Origin: Lustribacter sp965277075
GTDB taxonomy: Bacteria > Vulcanimicrobiota > Vulcanimicrobiia > Vulcanimicrobiales > Vulcanimicrobiaceae
NCBI GenBank assembly: GCA_965277075.1
Contig: OZ255707.1
Span: 1,116,001-1,180,000, forward strand
Direction of reading: 5' to 3'
Length of the DNA stretch: 64,000 bases
Shown here one piece after another: positions 8,069 to 16,426 of the stretch. How positions within the stretch are numbered: the first letter of the stretch is position 1; the number at the start of each line of letters is the position of its first letter. Below the pieces are notes generated by a model. The model searched no databases. It had not been told where the DNA came from and saw nothing but the letters and a program-made list of their open reading frames with translations. A program made the translations under genes and the position numbers.

Positions 8069-9022
8069 ATGCGGAGAGCCGAGTTCACCGCGCTGGCAGC
8101 GGCCGGCGTGCTTGGCGTCGCGCCGCCCGCTCGTTCGACGACGTCGACACCGGAGCCGGTTACGGCGCCGTCGTTTGCAGACGCCGTTGCGTCGATCGAC
8201 GCGACGATCGCGCGCGATCGGGCAAACCCGCTCGTCGCCGAAACCGGGCTGCCGCGCTGCTACCGGCATGCACGCGCGACGGAGAACGCGGTCGTCTTTT
8301 ACCACGGCTTCACCAACGCCCCGCAGCAGTTCGACGAGTTGGCGCGCCGGTTCTACGATCGCGGTTGCAACGTGTACGTCCCGCGAATTCCGCTGCACGG
8401 ATATCGCGATCGATTGACGCGCGCCTTGGGTGGTCTCACCAACGCGCAGCTGGCAACGGCGACGACCGAATCGTATCGCGTAGCGCGCGGGCTCGGACGG
8501 CACGTCACGGCCGTCGGTCTCTCGCTCGGCGGAACGATGGCGCTCTATCTCGCGCAAACGCAGGCGATCGATCACGCGGTTCCGGTCTCGCCGTTTCTGG
8601 TTCCGATCGGCGTCCCCGGTTGGCTGGGTGTGCCGGCGATGACCGCTGTCGCCTGGCTTCCGGATTTCTATGTGTGGTGGGATCCGCGGACCAAGGAACG
8701 GTGCTTGCCGCTCTACGCGTATCCGGGCTTTCCGTCGCACGCGCTCGCCGAATGCGTTTTCTTCGGCAACACGATCGTGCACGCGGCCGCCGAGCAGCGG
8801 ACACCGCTCGCACGCCGCCTCACGCTCGTCACCAACGCAACGGAGAGCGCGGTGAACAACAGCGTGGCAGACCGCCTGCTCGCCGAGTGGAATGCCCACG
8901 GATACGATCGGACGGTGTTGAGCGGCCTCGGCGCACCGCGCCACGATATCATCGATCCGACGACGTTTCCCGCAGCGCGGACGCTGGTCTATCCGGTTCT
9001 CGAGCGGATCGTCCTTGGGTAG
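8069..9022 (+). CDS. Exported alpha/beta-hydrolase (carboxylesterase-like)
   Basis: The 317-residue protein starts at ATG 8069. The N-terminus MRRAEFTALAAAGVLGVA looks like a twin-arginine or lipoprotein-free export signal. The hydrolase core shows the oxyanion strand VVFYHGFTN, the nucleophile elbow GLSLGG (Ser152) and a C-terminal HDIID that supplies the catalytic His. An acid residue is likely in the TNATESAVNN segment. It lies 56 bp before a solute-binding protein on the same strand and may be transcribed with it, so an esterase that releases a transported ligand is possible. The substrate is unknown. Confidence 0.82.
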   Translation: MRRAEFTALAAAGVLGVAPPARSTTSTPEPVTAPSFADAVASIDATIARDRANPLVAETGLPRCYRHARATENAVVFYHGFTNAPQQFDELARRFYDRGCNVYVPRIPLHGYRDRLTRALGGLTNAQLATATTESYRVARGLGRHVTAVGLSLGGTMALYLAQTQAIDHAVPVSPFLVPIGVPGWLGVPAMTAVAWLPDFYVWWDPRTKERCLPLYAYPGFPSHALAECVFFGNTIVHAAAEQRTPLARRLTLVTNATESAVNNSVADRLLAEWNAHGYDRTVLSGLGAPRHDIIDPTTFPAARTLVYPVLERIVLG

Positions 9023-9078
9023 GGTGCAGAGTTGCGTCGGCGAAACGCGTGGGTGCAACTTCTTTTCAAGGAGCGTTC

Positions 9079-10053
9079 ATGCCCTCATTTTTCAGCTGGA
9101 CAAGGCCGGTCGCGGTCGCCGTGGCGATCGTGTTCGTCGGCACATCGATCGCCCGCGCCGACGCTCCGGGTCTCGCGGTCATTCGAATCGCCGATGCCGG
9201 TCAGGACGTCGACGCCCAGGCGTTTTACGGCGAAGAACTCGGAATCTTCAAAAAGTACGGCATCACGACGCAGGTGACGATTTTGCGTAAGGGCGGCGGT
9301 TCGGCCGCCGTTGCCGCGGTGATTGGAGGCGCGGTCGATGTCGGCGAGGGCGATCTCGTTTCGGTCGCGACCGCGCACCTGCGCGGCATTCCGATCGCGT
9401 TGATCGCACCGTCGGCGATCTATCGCAGCGTCGCACCGACCACCGAAGTGATCGTCGCGAACGGTTCGCCGATCAGATCAGGCAAAGATCTCGAGGGCAA
9501 AACCATCGCATTGATTTCGCCCGAAGGACCGTCGCGCATTGCAACCAACGCGTGGCTCGAAGCATCCGGTGCAGCTCTCGATAAAGTATCCTTCATCGAG
9601 CTCGCGCCGGTCAACATGGCCGCCGCCGTCGACCGCGGCACGATCGCGGCCGCCGTGATCAACGAACCCAGCCTCACCGCGTCGCAGTCGTGTTGCCGCG
9701 TGCTGGCCAACAACTTTCAAAGCGTCGGCAACGTGTGGCAGCTCAACGCTTGGTATGCCAATAGCGATTGGATCGAGAAAAATCCGGACCTCGCGAAGCG
9801 GTTCGCGCGCGCGATGCGAGAGATCGCGATCTGGGCGAATCGCCCGGATAATCACGGGAAGTCCGGCGAAATCTTGGGCAAGTACACACCGTTTCCGCCC
9901 GAGCTGCTGGTCAAGATGAATCGAGCGACGTACGGTGAGACGCTCGACCCAAAGATCATGCAACCGATCCTCGACGCAGCGCTCAAGTACAAGGCGCTGC
10001 CGTCGGCCGTATCTGCACAGCAGATCATCAGCAGCGTTGCGTTGACGCCGTAG
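9079..10053 (+). CDS. ABC-type solute-binding protein, NMT1/SsuA-like, without adjacent transporter
   Basis: The gene starts at ATG 9079 behind AAGGAG and encodes 324 residues. A signal peptide (MPSFFSWTRPVAVAVAIVFVGTSIARA) precedes an NMT1/SsuA-type periplasmic binding domain: FYGEELGIFKKYGI, then the ALIGG-like loop AAVIGGAVDVGEGD, then SGKDLEGKTIAL. This fold binds sulfonates, taurine, thiamine precursors or aromatic carboxylates. No permease or ATPase gene is next to it. Its 3' end overlaps the convergent HpnI stop by 26 bp. Confidence 0.9.
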   Translation: MPSFFSWTRPVAVAVAIVFVGTSIARADAPGLAVIRIADAGQDVDAQAFYGEELGIFKKYGITTQVTILRKGGGSAAVAAVIGGAVDVGEGDLVSVATAHLRGIPIALIAPSAIYRSVAPTTEVIVANGSPIRSGKDLEGKTIALISPEGPSRIATNAWLEASGAALDKVSFIELAPVNMAAAVDRGTIAAAVINEPSLTASQSCCRVLANNFQSVGNVWQLNAWYANSDWIEKNPDLAKRFARAMREIAIWANRPDNHGKSGEILGKYTPFPPELLVKMNRATYGETLDPKIMQPILDAALKYKALPSAVSAQQIISSVALTP

Positions 10054-11206
10054 CGGCGTCGGCGCCGAGCATGTCGCCCCCGGCGATCCACAAATCGTTT
10101 CCGCGCCAGCGAACCGACGAACCGGTGAGTCCGCGCACCCACAGGGCGAAGCCGAAGAGCTCGCGCGGCAGGATCATCCACGCCGGCGCGGGCTCGACGG
10201 CGAGCGCTCGCGCGGCGGCCCGCTGCAGCGCGAAGCGTGCCGTGAAGGCCGCCGTAAAAAGCAGCATGCCGCGCCGCCTGCGACGTTCGAGCAGCAGCGT
10301 CGCAACGGCGAGTGCCAGCGGGTAGGTGAGGAACATCCCCGCGTATCCGAGCGGTGAAACGCCGCGGATCGTGCGATGCCAACGCAACTCGTGGCCGAAG
10401 AGGGCGCGGACACTCGGTTCGGAGATCGTCGTGCGCACGACATAGCTGGAAATCATCACGCGCAAGCCGCGCGCCGCGATGAAGTTGCCGAGCATGAAAT
10501 CATCGGCGAGGTGGGGCGCCAGCGCGGTGAATCCGCCGATCGCCCGCAGCGTTTGCGCGCGAAACGCGTTGCTCGGTCCGAAACAATGCCGCATACGCCC
10601 GCCGACGACGCGCTCGACGAGCGCCGACGGAATGAAATGCTCGTTCATGAACATCGCGCCCAGCCGCGACGCGAACGTGTCGTCGGGGTGACCCGAGAAG
10701 AGTGCGGTGACGGCGCCGATCGCCGGATCGTGCAACGGCGCCGTCATCGTCCGGAGATACGTCGCATCGACGAGGGTATCGCTGTCGGCGAGAACCAACA
10801 CCTCATGGCGAACCAGACGCATCATCGCGATCACGTTCGCCAGTTTCGGATTGCGCGACGCGGGATCGAAGCCGATCGAAATGTCGATATTCGCGCGCGG
10901 GTGCGCCGCTCGGGCGCGGCGGGCGAACGGCAGCGCCGCGTCGTTTTCGTGCGCGACCCCGAAGACGATTTGGAACGACGGATAGTCCTGCTCGGCGAAT
11001 GCGCGCAGATTTTCTTCGAGCGAGAACTCTGCGCCGTGCAACGGCACGAGCAGCGTCACCGGCGGCGTCGTGACGCTCGTATCCGGCGGCCGCCGGCCGA
11101 AGCGTGCGGTGCAAACGAGCGCAACGGTCAGATACGCAAGCGAAACCACCGTGCTTGCCTCCGCCGTGCGAGCGAGCACCGCGCGAAACGAACGCCGAAA
11201 ACCCAT
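10028..11206 (-). CDS. hpnI: HpnI-like hopanoid glycosyltransferase (GT2/GT21 ceramide-glucosyltransferase type)
   Basis: The 392-residue membrane-associated glycosyltransferase has an N-terminal membrane helix (about 18-35), the opening motif VTLLVPLHGAEFSLEENLR, the metal-binding ADSDT (Asp141, Asp143), LADDF (Asp235-236) and the HELRWHRT motif (Arg275-Trp276) that marks processive ceramide-glucosyltransferase-like enzymes. C-terminal helices follow. The ordering and wording of these motifs match HpnI, which adds N-acetylglucosamine to bacteriohopanetetrol. An HpnJ-like gene 3.7 kb away supports this. No HpnK deacetylase is in the window. A general glycolipid glycosyltransferase is the alternative. 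Confidence 0.8.
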   Translation of the reverse strand: MGFRRSFRAVLARTAEASTVVSLAYLTVALVCTARFGRRPPDTSVTTPPVTLLVPLHGAEFSLEENLRAFAEQDYPSFQIVFGVAHENDAALPFARRARAAHPRANIDISIGFDPASRNPKLANVIAMMRLVRHEVLVLADSDTLVDATYLRTMTAPLHDPAIGAVTALFSGHPDDTFASRLGAMFMNEHFIPSALVERVVGGRMRHCFGPSNAFRAQTLRAIGGFTALAPHLADDFMLGNFIAARGLRVMISSYVVRTTISEPSVRALFGHELRWHRTIRGVSPLGYAGMFLTYPLALAVATLLLERRRRRGMLLFTAAFTARFALQRAAARALAVEPAPAWMILPRELFGFALWVRGLTGSSVRWRGNDLWIAGGDMLGADAATASTQRC

Positions 11207-11274
11207 GCTTGCGCCGCTTGTTCCGCGTTTGTTTTAGCGGGCCCGCTCTCGCTTCCGGCGAAGTTGTCAATCCA

Positions 11275-12495
11275 ATGGTAGATCGGTTGCAAACCGCTCG
11301 TGCCGTTCGCTTTCGGCGGCGGGACCACGCGGCGATCAACGCGCTCTGGCTCGGTGTTCACTTCCAAGACGCGGCGCTGATGGCGATCATCGTGCCGGCG
11401 CTGTTGCTGACGCTCGCTCCGCGCGATCATACGAACGTCTTGGCGCTGCTTTCGACGCTCGCCGCGATTGGTACGGCGCTCGCGCCCCCATTCGCCGGCG
11501 CGTTCTCCGACGTGAGCCGGCGACGCGGCGGCGACCGTCGCGTTCAGACAGCCGTCGTGCTCGCCGTCGATACCGCCGCGCTCGTCGTGATGGCGTACGT
11601 CTCGTCGGTGTTCGCGCTCGCGTCGGCGCTCGTCGTCGCCATGGTCGCGCTCTCGATCGGTTCGACGATCTATCAAGTGCTGGTGCCGGAAATCGTGCCG
11701 CGCGCGCTGTGGGGAACGGCCGCGGGGTTCCGCGGCGCGATGACGTTGGTCGGCACGATCGTCGGCTTGTTGCTCGCCGCGCTGCTCTCACCGCATGCAG
11801 CGTTACTCGCTGCCGCAGCCGGCGTCGGCCTCGGTGCGCTCACGCTGATTTTCGTCCCGTCATCACCGCCCTACCGGCCCGAAGCGCGCGCGGCAAGCGG
11901 CGCGCACGTGCGCAGCCGGCGCGATCTGTTCGTGACGTTGATCGCACGCGCGTGGATCGTGCTCGGCATGACGCTACTCAACACGTACGTGCTCTACTTT
12001 TTCCACGACATCCTCGGCATACGTAACGCATCGCTTGGGACAGGACTCGTCGCCGGCGCTGCGATGATCGGTGCGATCCTCTCGAGCGTCGCGGCCGGCG
12101 TGCTCTCCGACAAACTGGATCGCCGGCTCGTCGTGTGCATCTCGGGATTACCCATGGCGCTGGCGGCACTCGGTTTCGCCCTCGCTCCCGACATGCGCAT
12201 CGTGTTCGTCTACTCGGCACTCTTCGGCTTCGGTTACGGCGGCGTCTTCGCGGTCGGCTGGGCGCTCGCGCTCGATTCGATTCCCGAGTTGGGTGACGTC
12301 GCACGCGATCTCGGCGTGTGGGGGACGCTCTCGAATCTGCCGATGATCGTCGCGCCGGCGATCGGCGCATTCATCATCGCACACGGCGCGACGCCCGCCG
12401 ATGGGTACCGCTGGCTCTTCGGCACCGCGAGCGCGTGCTTTCTCTTCGGCTCGCTCTCGGTACTCGCGGTGAGTGCGCAAACCGCACGCCGATGA
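11275..12495 (+). CDS. MFS transporter
   Basis: This protein of about 406 residues has roughly twelve hydrophobic segments and the MFS loop signature AFSDVSRRRGGDRR after the second helix. It has a long central cytoplasmic loop and a second-half copy of the loop at VLSDKLDRR. I chose ATG 11275 because the preceding sequence in the frame is not protein-like and the next residues (VDRLQTARAVRFRRRDHAAIN) form a basic lead-in to helix 1. Its stop overlaps the start of the acyltransferase by four bases (ATGA), so the two are translationally coupled. Cargo is unknown; in this lipid-gene context a lysolipid or lipid precursor is plausible. Confidence 0.85.
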   Translation: MVDRLQTARAVRFRRRDHAAINALWLGVHFQDAALMAIIVPALLLTLAPRDHTNVLALLSTLAAIGTALAPPFAGAFSDVSRRRGGDRRVQTAVVLAVDTAALVVMAYVSSVFALASALVVAMVALSIGSTIYQVLVPEIVPRALWGTAAGFRGAMTLVGTIVGLLLAALLSPHAALLAAAAGVGLGALTLIFVPSSPPYRPEARAASGAHVRSRRDLFVTLIARAWIVLGMTLLNTYVLYFFHDILGIRNASLGTGLVAGAAMIGAILSSVAAGVLSDKLDRRLVVCISGLPMALAALGFALAPDMRIVFVYSALFGFGYGGVFAVGWALALDSIPELGDVARDLGVWGTLSNLPMIVAPAIGAFIIAHGATPADGYRWLFGTASACFLFGSLSVLAVSAQTARR

Positions 12496-13712
12496 AGCCC
12501 AATTTGCTCATGATGGGCGTCGCGATCGGCGTCCGCCAACTCTACCTGCCGTTCAAAGTACGCGTCCGGCAATTCGGCGCGCTTCCGCCGCAGCGCGGCC
12601 CGACGGTGCTGATCACCAACCATCAGTACATCAACGAAGGCGAGATCATCGTCTCGCGCATCTTCTTGCGCAATCCGTGGAAACCGCTCGTGATGGTGAA
12701 CTCCCGCCGCACCTTCGAAACCGGTTTTTTCGCCGCCCGGCTCCCGTGGACGGCGCCGTTCACGCGCCGCCTCAACCCGAGCGGTTTGTGGCTGCGCATG
12801 AGTCTGCTGCCGATCGAGAATCATCTGTTCTCGCGCACGCTCTTGAGTTTGGCGGAAGAGATTCGGGCCAAGCACGGCGACCTCACACTCGAACAGATTC
12901 TGCCGGCCGAACGCGTCACCGCGCTCGGTTTGACCGGACACCGGCTCGGCGACCTCTATTCGCCGGCAACGTTCTTCAAAGCGCAAGCAACGGTCAAACT
13001 CGCCTACCTGCGCGACCCCTACCGTCGCGAGGCGTTGGAACAATTTCGCACCAACGCGAACGCCGACATCGCGACCATCGTCGAGACCGTGCGTGCGGGT
13101 GCGACGTTCTACGTTACGCCGGAGGGCGATTTCAGCCGCGACGGCCGCATGCACCGCATGCGCGGCGGTATCACCGAGGCCGTGCTGCCGATCGCCGAAC
13201 CATGGCTGTGCGCGATCGCCTATGATCCGTTCCGCGGGCGCCGGTTAGCGATGCTTTACCGCATCGTCCGGCCGGCCGACACCGGCGATCTGGGGACATC
13301 GCTCGCCGCCGCGCGACCGGTCACGACGAGTGCGCTGCTCGCGAGCGCGTTGCTCACGAACGAGGGGCCCGTGACCCGCGAGGACGCCGCAGCGGCCGTT
13401 ACCGCAAGCGTCCGCGATCTGCCGCCCAACGTGTTCGTCGATCCCGAACTGCGGCGCGACATCGTACGGGCCGTCGACGATGCGTTGGCGGGATTGATCC
13501 GCAGCGGGACGTTGCGGCAAACGGCCGGTGGATTCTTGCCGACCGATGAACGCACCGACGCGCGGTTCCCGCACATTGCCGACATGCTGACGTATCAGCG
13601 GAACATGCTCGGCGAAACGATCGAAAGTGCGACGCGTTTGCTGGGCTCAGTGGACGCTCCCGCCGCGAGCGAACGCATACCCGAGCACGCACCATCCGCC
13701 AACGAACGCTAA
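12492..13712 (+). CDS. PlsC-like lysophospholipid acyltransferase
   Basis: The 406-residue protein carries the acyltransferase block I as TNHQYINEGE (His44 with a downstream acidic residue in place of the usual NHX4D) and a block III-like TPEGDFSRDGR. It is longer than classic PlsC (about 240 residues) because of a large insert and a C-terminal extension of about 150 residues. It probably transfers an acyl chain to a lysolipid at the inner membrane. It is coupled by ATGA to the MFS gene. Its last 66 bases overlap the convergent DUF423 gene, so its last 20 or so residues may be poorly conserved. Confidence 0.75.
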   Translation: MKPNLLMMGVAIGVRQLYLPFKVRVRQFGALPPQRGPTVLITNHQYINEGEIIVSRIFLRNPWKPLVMVNSRRTFETGFFAARLPWTAPFTRRLNPSGLWLRMSLLPIENHLFSRTLLSLAEEIRAKHGDLTLEQILPAERVTALGLTGHRLGDLYSPATFFKAQATVKLAYLRDPYRREALEQFRTNANADIATIVETVRAGATFYVTPEGDFSRDGRMHRMRGGITEAVLPIAEPWLCAIAYDPFRGRRLAMLYRIVRPADTGDLGTSLAAARPVTTSALLASALLTNEGPVTREDAAAAVTASVRDLPPNVFVDPELRRDIVRAVDDALAGLIRSGTLRQTAGGFLPTDERTDARFPHIADMLTYQRNMLGETIESATRLLGSVDAPAASERIPEHAPSANER

Positions 13713-14027
13713 ACCGCCGACCGGCGTGATCGCTCCGAGGACGCGAAGGCCACTGAGCGCGAGCGCGTAGAGACTGCCGCTGAAGATCACGATGCCCGCG
13801 AGCAGCAGCCATCCGGCGAGGTTGGCGGCGCCGGCCGATCCGGCGCCGGCGGCGATCGTGATACCGACGGCGACGAGCCCAAGCGCGTGAACGACGTGAT
13901 AGAAGACCGCGCGCTCGTAGATTCCGGTCGCGTACGCATCGAGGCGCTCGCGTAACGCGTGCGCCCCGAAGGCACCGACTAACACCGCGACGCCCAAGAG
14001 CGCCGCCCCGATGACGCCCCAGTTCAC
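13647..14027 (-). CDS. DUF423 family small membrane protein
   Basis: The 126-residue protein has four hydrophobic segments and the DUF423 signature GAFGAHALRERLDAYATGIYERAVFYHVVHALGL. I chose GTG 14027, one base after the ferritin-like stop, which fits tight coupling and the family N-terminus (NWGVIGAALLGVAVLVGAFG). The function of the family is not known. It is the last gene of the HpnJ operon. Its 3' end overlaps the convergent acyltransferase gene by 66 bp. Confidence 0.88.
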   Translation of the reverse strand: MNWGVIGAALLGVAVLVGAFGAHALRERLDAYATGIYERAVFYHVVHALGLVAVGITIAAGAGSAGAANLAGWLLLAGIVIFSGSLYALALSGLRVLGAITPVGGLAFVGGWCVLGYAFARGGSVH

Positions 14028-14028
14028 C

Positions 14029-14898
14029 TCAGGCGACGAGACGCGTTGCTTTGACGGGTTGCCGCTCCTCGAGCGGCGGCAGCATCCGCAACGCGAGCAA
14101 TGCGGCCGTCGCAAGCGTCGGGATCAAACGCGGCCGAAGCAGCCGCCGATCCAAGCGCCCCATCATCGCGCGGTTTTCGGCGAGCCCAATCTCGAGGAAC
14201 ATCTTGGGCGACACGCCGGCCAGGATTTCAGCCGAACCGCCGGCGGTAAGGTCGAGGTTTGCCGACGTCTGCGAACCTTGCGCGCCCTGCGCCGTGTGCA
14301 GCAGCGCGCGCACTTGATACCGCATGGCACGCGACACGCGCGTGACTACGTTGTTGCGCCCGGCGCGCGCCTCTTCGTAGCGCCACCAATTCGTGAAGAA
14401 CACGATATGGCGCGCCTCTTCGTACAATATCTGCTCGAAAACATCGAGCAGCCCGTCTGGAAAAACGCGCTTCGCTCGAGCGAGTGCGAAGCCCGTGAAG
14501 CCGATGAACGAATCCGTGCATTCGCTGAAGCCGAACGTGAGAAAGTCGTCGCGATCGACGAGTTTGTTCGTCACCGGTACCGCCGGAAAATCGATCTCGT
14601 AGCGGTTCAACATGTATTTGAGCAAACGGCCGTGACGCGATTCTTCGTACGCTTGCAACTCGATCGCTTTGCGCACGAGCGGATCGTCGATCGTTTGCGC
14701 GAAATCCGTGATCATTCGCCCAGCCTCTTGCTCCATACTCAAGGCGAAGCTCCAAAACGGAAAGGAGCGGAGCAGGTCGACATAGCGCGGTTCGAGCTTC
14801 GGCCACGGCAGCGATTCGGGCTCGAACGCGACGTGCGTTTCAAGAAACGTCGTGCAGAGCAGGTCGCGGTGCGCAGGCGAGCCGATCCGTAAGCTCAT
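14029..14898 (-). CDS. Ferritin-like di-iron protein in an operon with HpnJ
   Basis: The 289-residue protein has no signal peptide. It has two clear metal-ligand pairs in a four-helix-bundle pattern: a glutamate in LSMEQEAGRM (56-58) with AYEESRHG (Glu86, His89), and ILYEEARHIV (Glu161, His164). The C-terminus has a basic, hydrophobic segment (RRLLRPRLIPTLATAALLALRML) that may touch the membrane. Its ATG overlaps the HpnJ TGA by four bases, so the two are co-translated. A di-iron hydroxylase or desaturase acting on a hopanoid or other lipid is an inference from context. It could instead be a general ferritin-like oxidoreductase. Confidence 0.72.
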   Translation of the reverse strand: MSLRIGSPAHRDLLCTTFLETHVAFEPESLPWPKLEPRYVDLLRSFPFWSFALSMEQEAGRMITDFAQTIDDPLVRKAIELQAYEESRHGRLLKYMLNRYEIDFPAVPVTNKLVDRDDFLTFGFSECTDSFIGFTGFALARAKRVFPDGLLDVFEQILYEEARHIVFFTNWWRYEEARAGRNNVVTRVSRAMRYQVRALLHTAQGAQGSQTSANLDLTAGGSAEILAGVSPKMFLEIGLAENRAMMGRLDRRLLRPRLIPTLATAALLALRMLPPLEERQPVKATRLVA

Positions 14899-16370
14899 GC
14901 CGTCGCAGCCTCGGCGCGGCGCTCCGTTACGTTCGCCTGGCGGTCGCGCAAATAGGAGAAAAACTCGCCGCCTTCGCGGAGCCGTCGCACGAGCATCTGC
15001 CGACTCGTCACCATCTCGCCGACGATCGACGCGATCTTCTTGGGCCGGAAGTAGAATTCGCGATACATCCGTTCGACCGAATCTTCGATCTCGGCGGTCG
15101 AAAGCGTGTCGTACCGGAGCGTCGAGGTCTGGATGCCGCTGCCCGAAACGAGATGCGATCCGCCCGCCGCTTTGTTGTCGCTGGCCATCCAACCGTTCGC
15201 GAGTGCTTGATCGTAAAGCACCGTCCCGGGGTAGGGCGACGCGATCGACACCTGAATCGTGTGCGGATCGAGTTCCTTTGCGAACTCGATCGTTTCGCGT
15301 ACCGTCTCCGGCGTCTCGACCGGCAAACCGATGATGAACGTCCCGTGCACTTTGATACCAAGTTTGTGACAGTTCTTCATGAACTCACGCGCCATCTGCA
15401 GATTCAAACCCTTCCGAATGCGGTGCAGGATCTCCTGATTCCCCGATTCGAAGCCGACAAGCAGCACGCGCAGTCCGTTGTCGCGCAGCGTTTTTAGCGT
15501 ATCGTAGTCGACGTGCGCGCGCGCGTTGCACGCCCAGCTCAGACTGAGCCGCTTCATGTGCTTGCTCAGTGCGATCGCGTACTCTTTTTCGTTCGTAAGC
15601 GTGTCGTCGTCGAACATGTACTCGCGTACGCTCGTTCCGAAGATGCCGACGGCTTCGTCGAGATCGCGCCCGACCTGCTCGGCGCTTTTGTGACGGAACT
15701 TGTGGCCGCCGATCGTATGCGGCCACAAGCAGAACGTGCACTTCGCCGTACAGCCGCGGCCCGTGTACCACGAGACGTACGGATGCAACAAATATCCGTT
15801 GTAGTATTTGCGCACATCGAGAAACTTCGCGTATGTCGGCAAGACGCTCGGCATCGCGTCCCAGTCCGAAATTTCGGGACGCTCGGGGTTGGCGTGCACC
15901 GTGCCGTTTTCGTCGCGATACGTCAACCCGAGGATGTCGCTCCACGGCCGCCCTTCGGCGAGCTCCTTACACGTGTAGTCGAATTCGTTGCGGCAGACGA
16001 AGTCGACGATCGGATATTGTTCCATCGTCAGATCCGGCAGCACCGCGACGTGCGCGCCGATGAATCCGACCTTCGTATTCGGATTCTGTTCCTTGATGCG
16101 GCGCGCGCATTCGACGTCGTTCGGTAACGACGGCGTCGACGTATGCATGATGACGAGTTCGTGGCTCTTCGCCGTGGCCAATACGTCTTCGGTCGTCAGA
16201 CCGTGCGGTGCGGCGTCGACGAGCGTGCTTCCCGGAACGAGTGCCGCTGGTTGCGCGAGCCATGTCGGATACCAGAACGAGGTGACTTCGCGCTTCGCTT
16301 GATACCGCGCTCCCGCGCCGCCGTCATAGCCGTTGAATGACGGCGGACTCAGGAAGAGTGTTCGAATCAT
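14895..16370 (-). CDS. hpnJ: HpnJ-like B12-binding radical SAM protein of hopanoid biosynthesis
   Basis: The 491-residue protein has an N-terminal cobalamin-binding-type domain (residues about 1-150) and a radical SAM domain with the cluster motif CTAKCTFC (Cys207, Cys211, Cys214). The N-terminal phrases FLSPPSFNGYDGGAGARY and SFWYPTWLAQPAALVPGS are characteristic of HpnJ, which converts the glucosaminyl headgroup of hopanoids to the cyclitol ether. It heads a reverse-strand operon with the ferritin-like and DUF423 genes. HpnI and HpnJ lie within 6.3 kb, with lipid-type genes between them. HpnK and squalene-hopene cyclase are not in the window. Confidence 0.85.
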   Translation of the reverse strand: MIRTLFLSPPSFNGYDGGAGARYQAKREVTSFWYPTWLAQPAALVPGSTLVDAAPHGLTTEDVLATAKSHELVIMHTSTPSLPNDVECARRIKEQNPNTKVGFIGAHVAVLPDLTMEQYPIVDFVCRNEFDYTCKELAEGRPWSDILGLTYRDENGTVHANPERPEISDWDAMPSVLPTYAKFLDVRKYYNGYLLHPYVSWYTGRGCTAKCTFCLWPHTIGGHKFRHKSAEQVGRDLDEAVGIFGTSVREYMFDDDTLTNEKEYAIALSKHMKRLSLSWACNARAHVDYDTLKTLRDNGLRVLLVGFESGNQEILHRIRKGLNLQMAREFMKNCHKLGIKVHGTFIIGLPVETPETVRETIEFAKELDPHTIQVSIASPYPGTVLYDQALANGWMASDNKAAGGSHLVSGSGIQTSTLRYDTLSTAEIEDSVERMYREFYFRPKKIASIVGEMVTSRQMLVRRLREGGEFFSYLRDRQANVTERRAEAATA

Positions 16371-16426
16371 AACCTGCTATACTCGAACGGCTCCGGCGCT
16401 TATCCCTCTTTGACCGCGGGTTGCCG

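Noticed and set aside
7526..9058. 510-residue reverse-strand frame
   Set aside because: It runs antisense across pgm and the esterase, is rich in Arg and His, has no domain motif and follows the codon-phase shadow of the forward genes.
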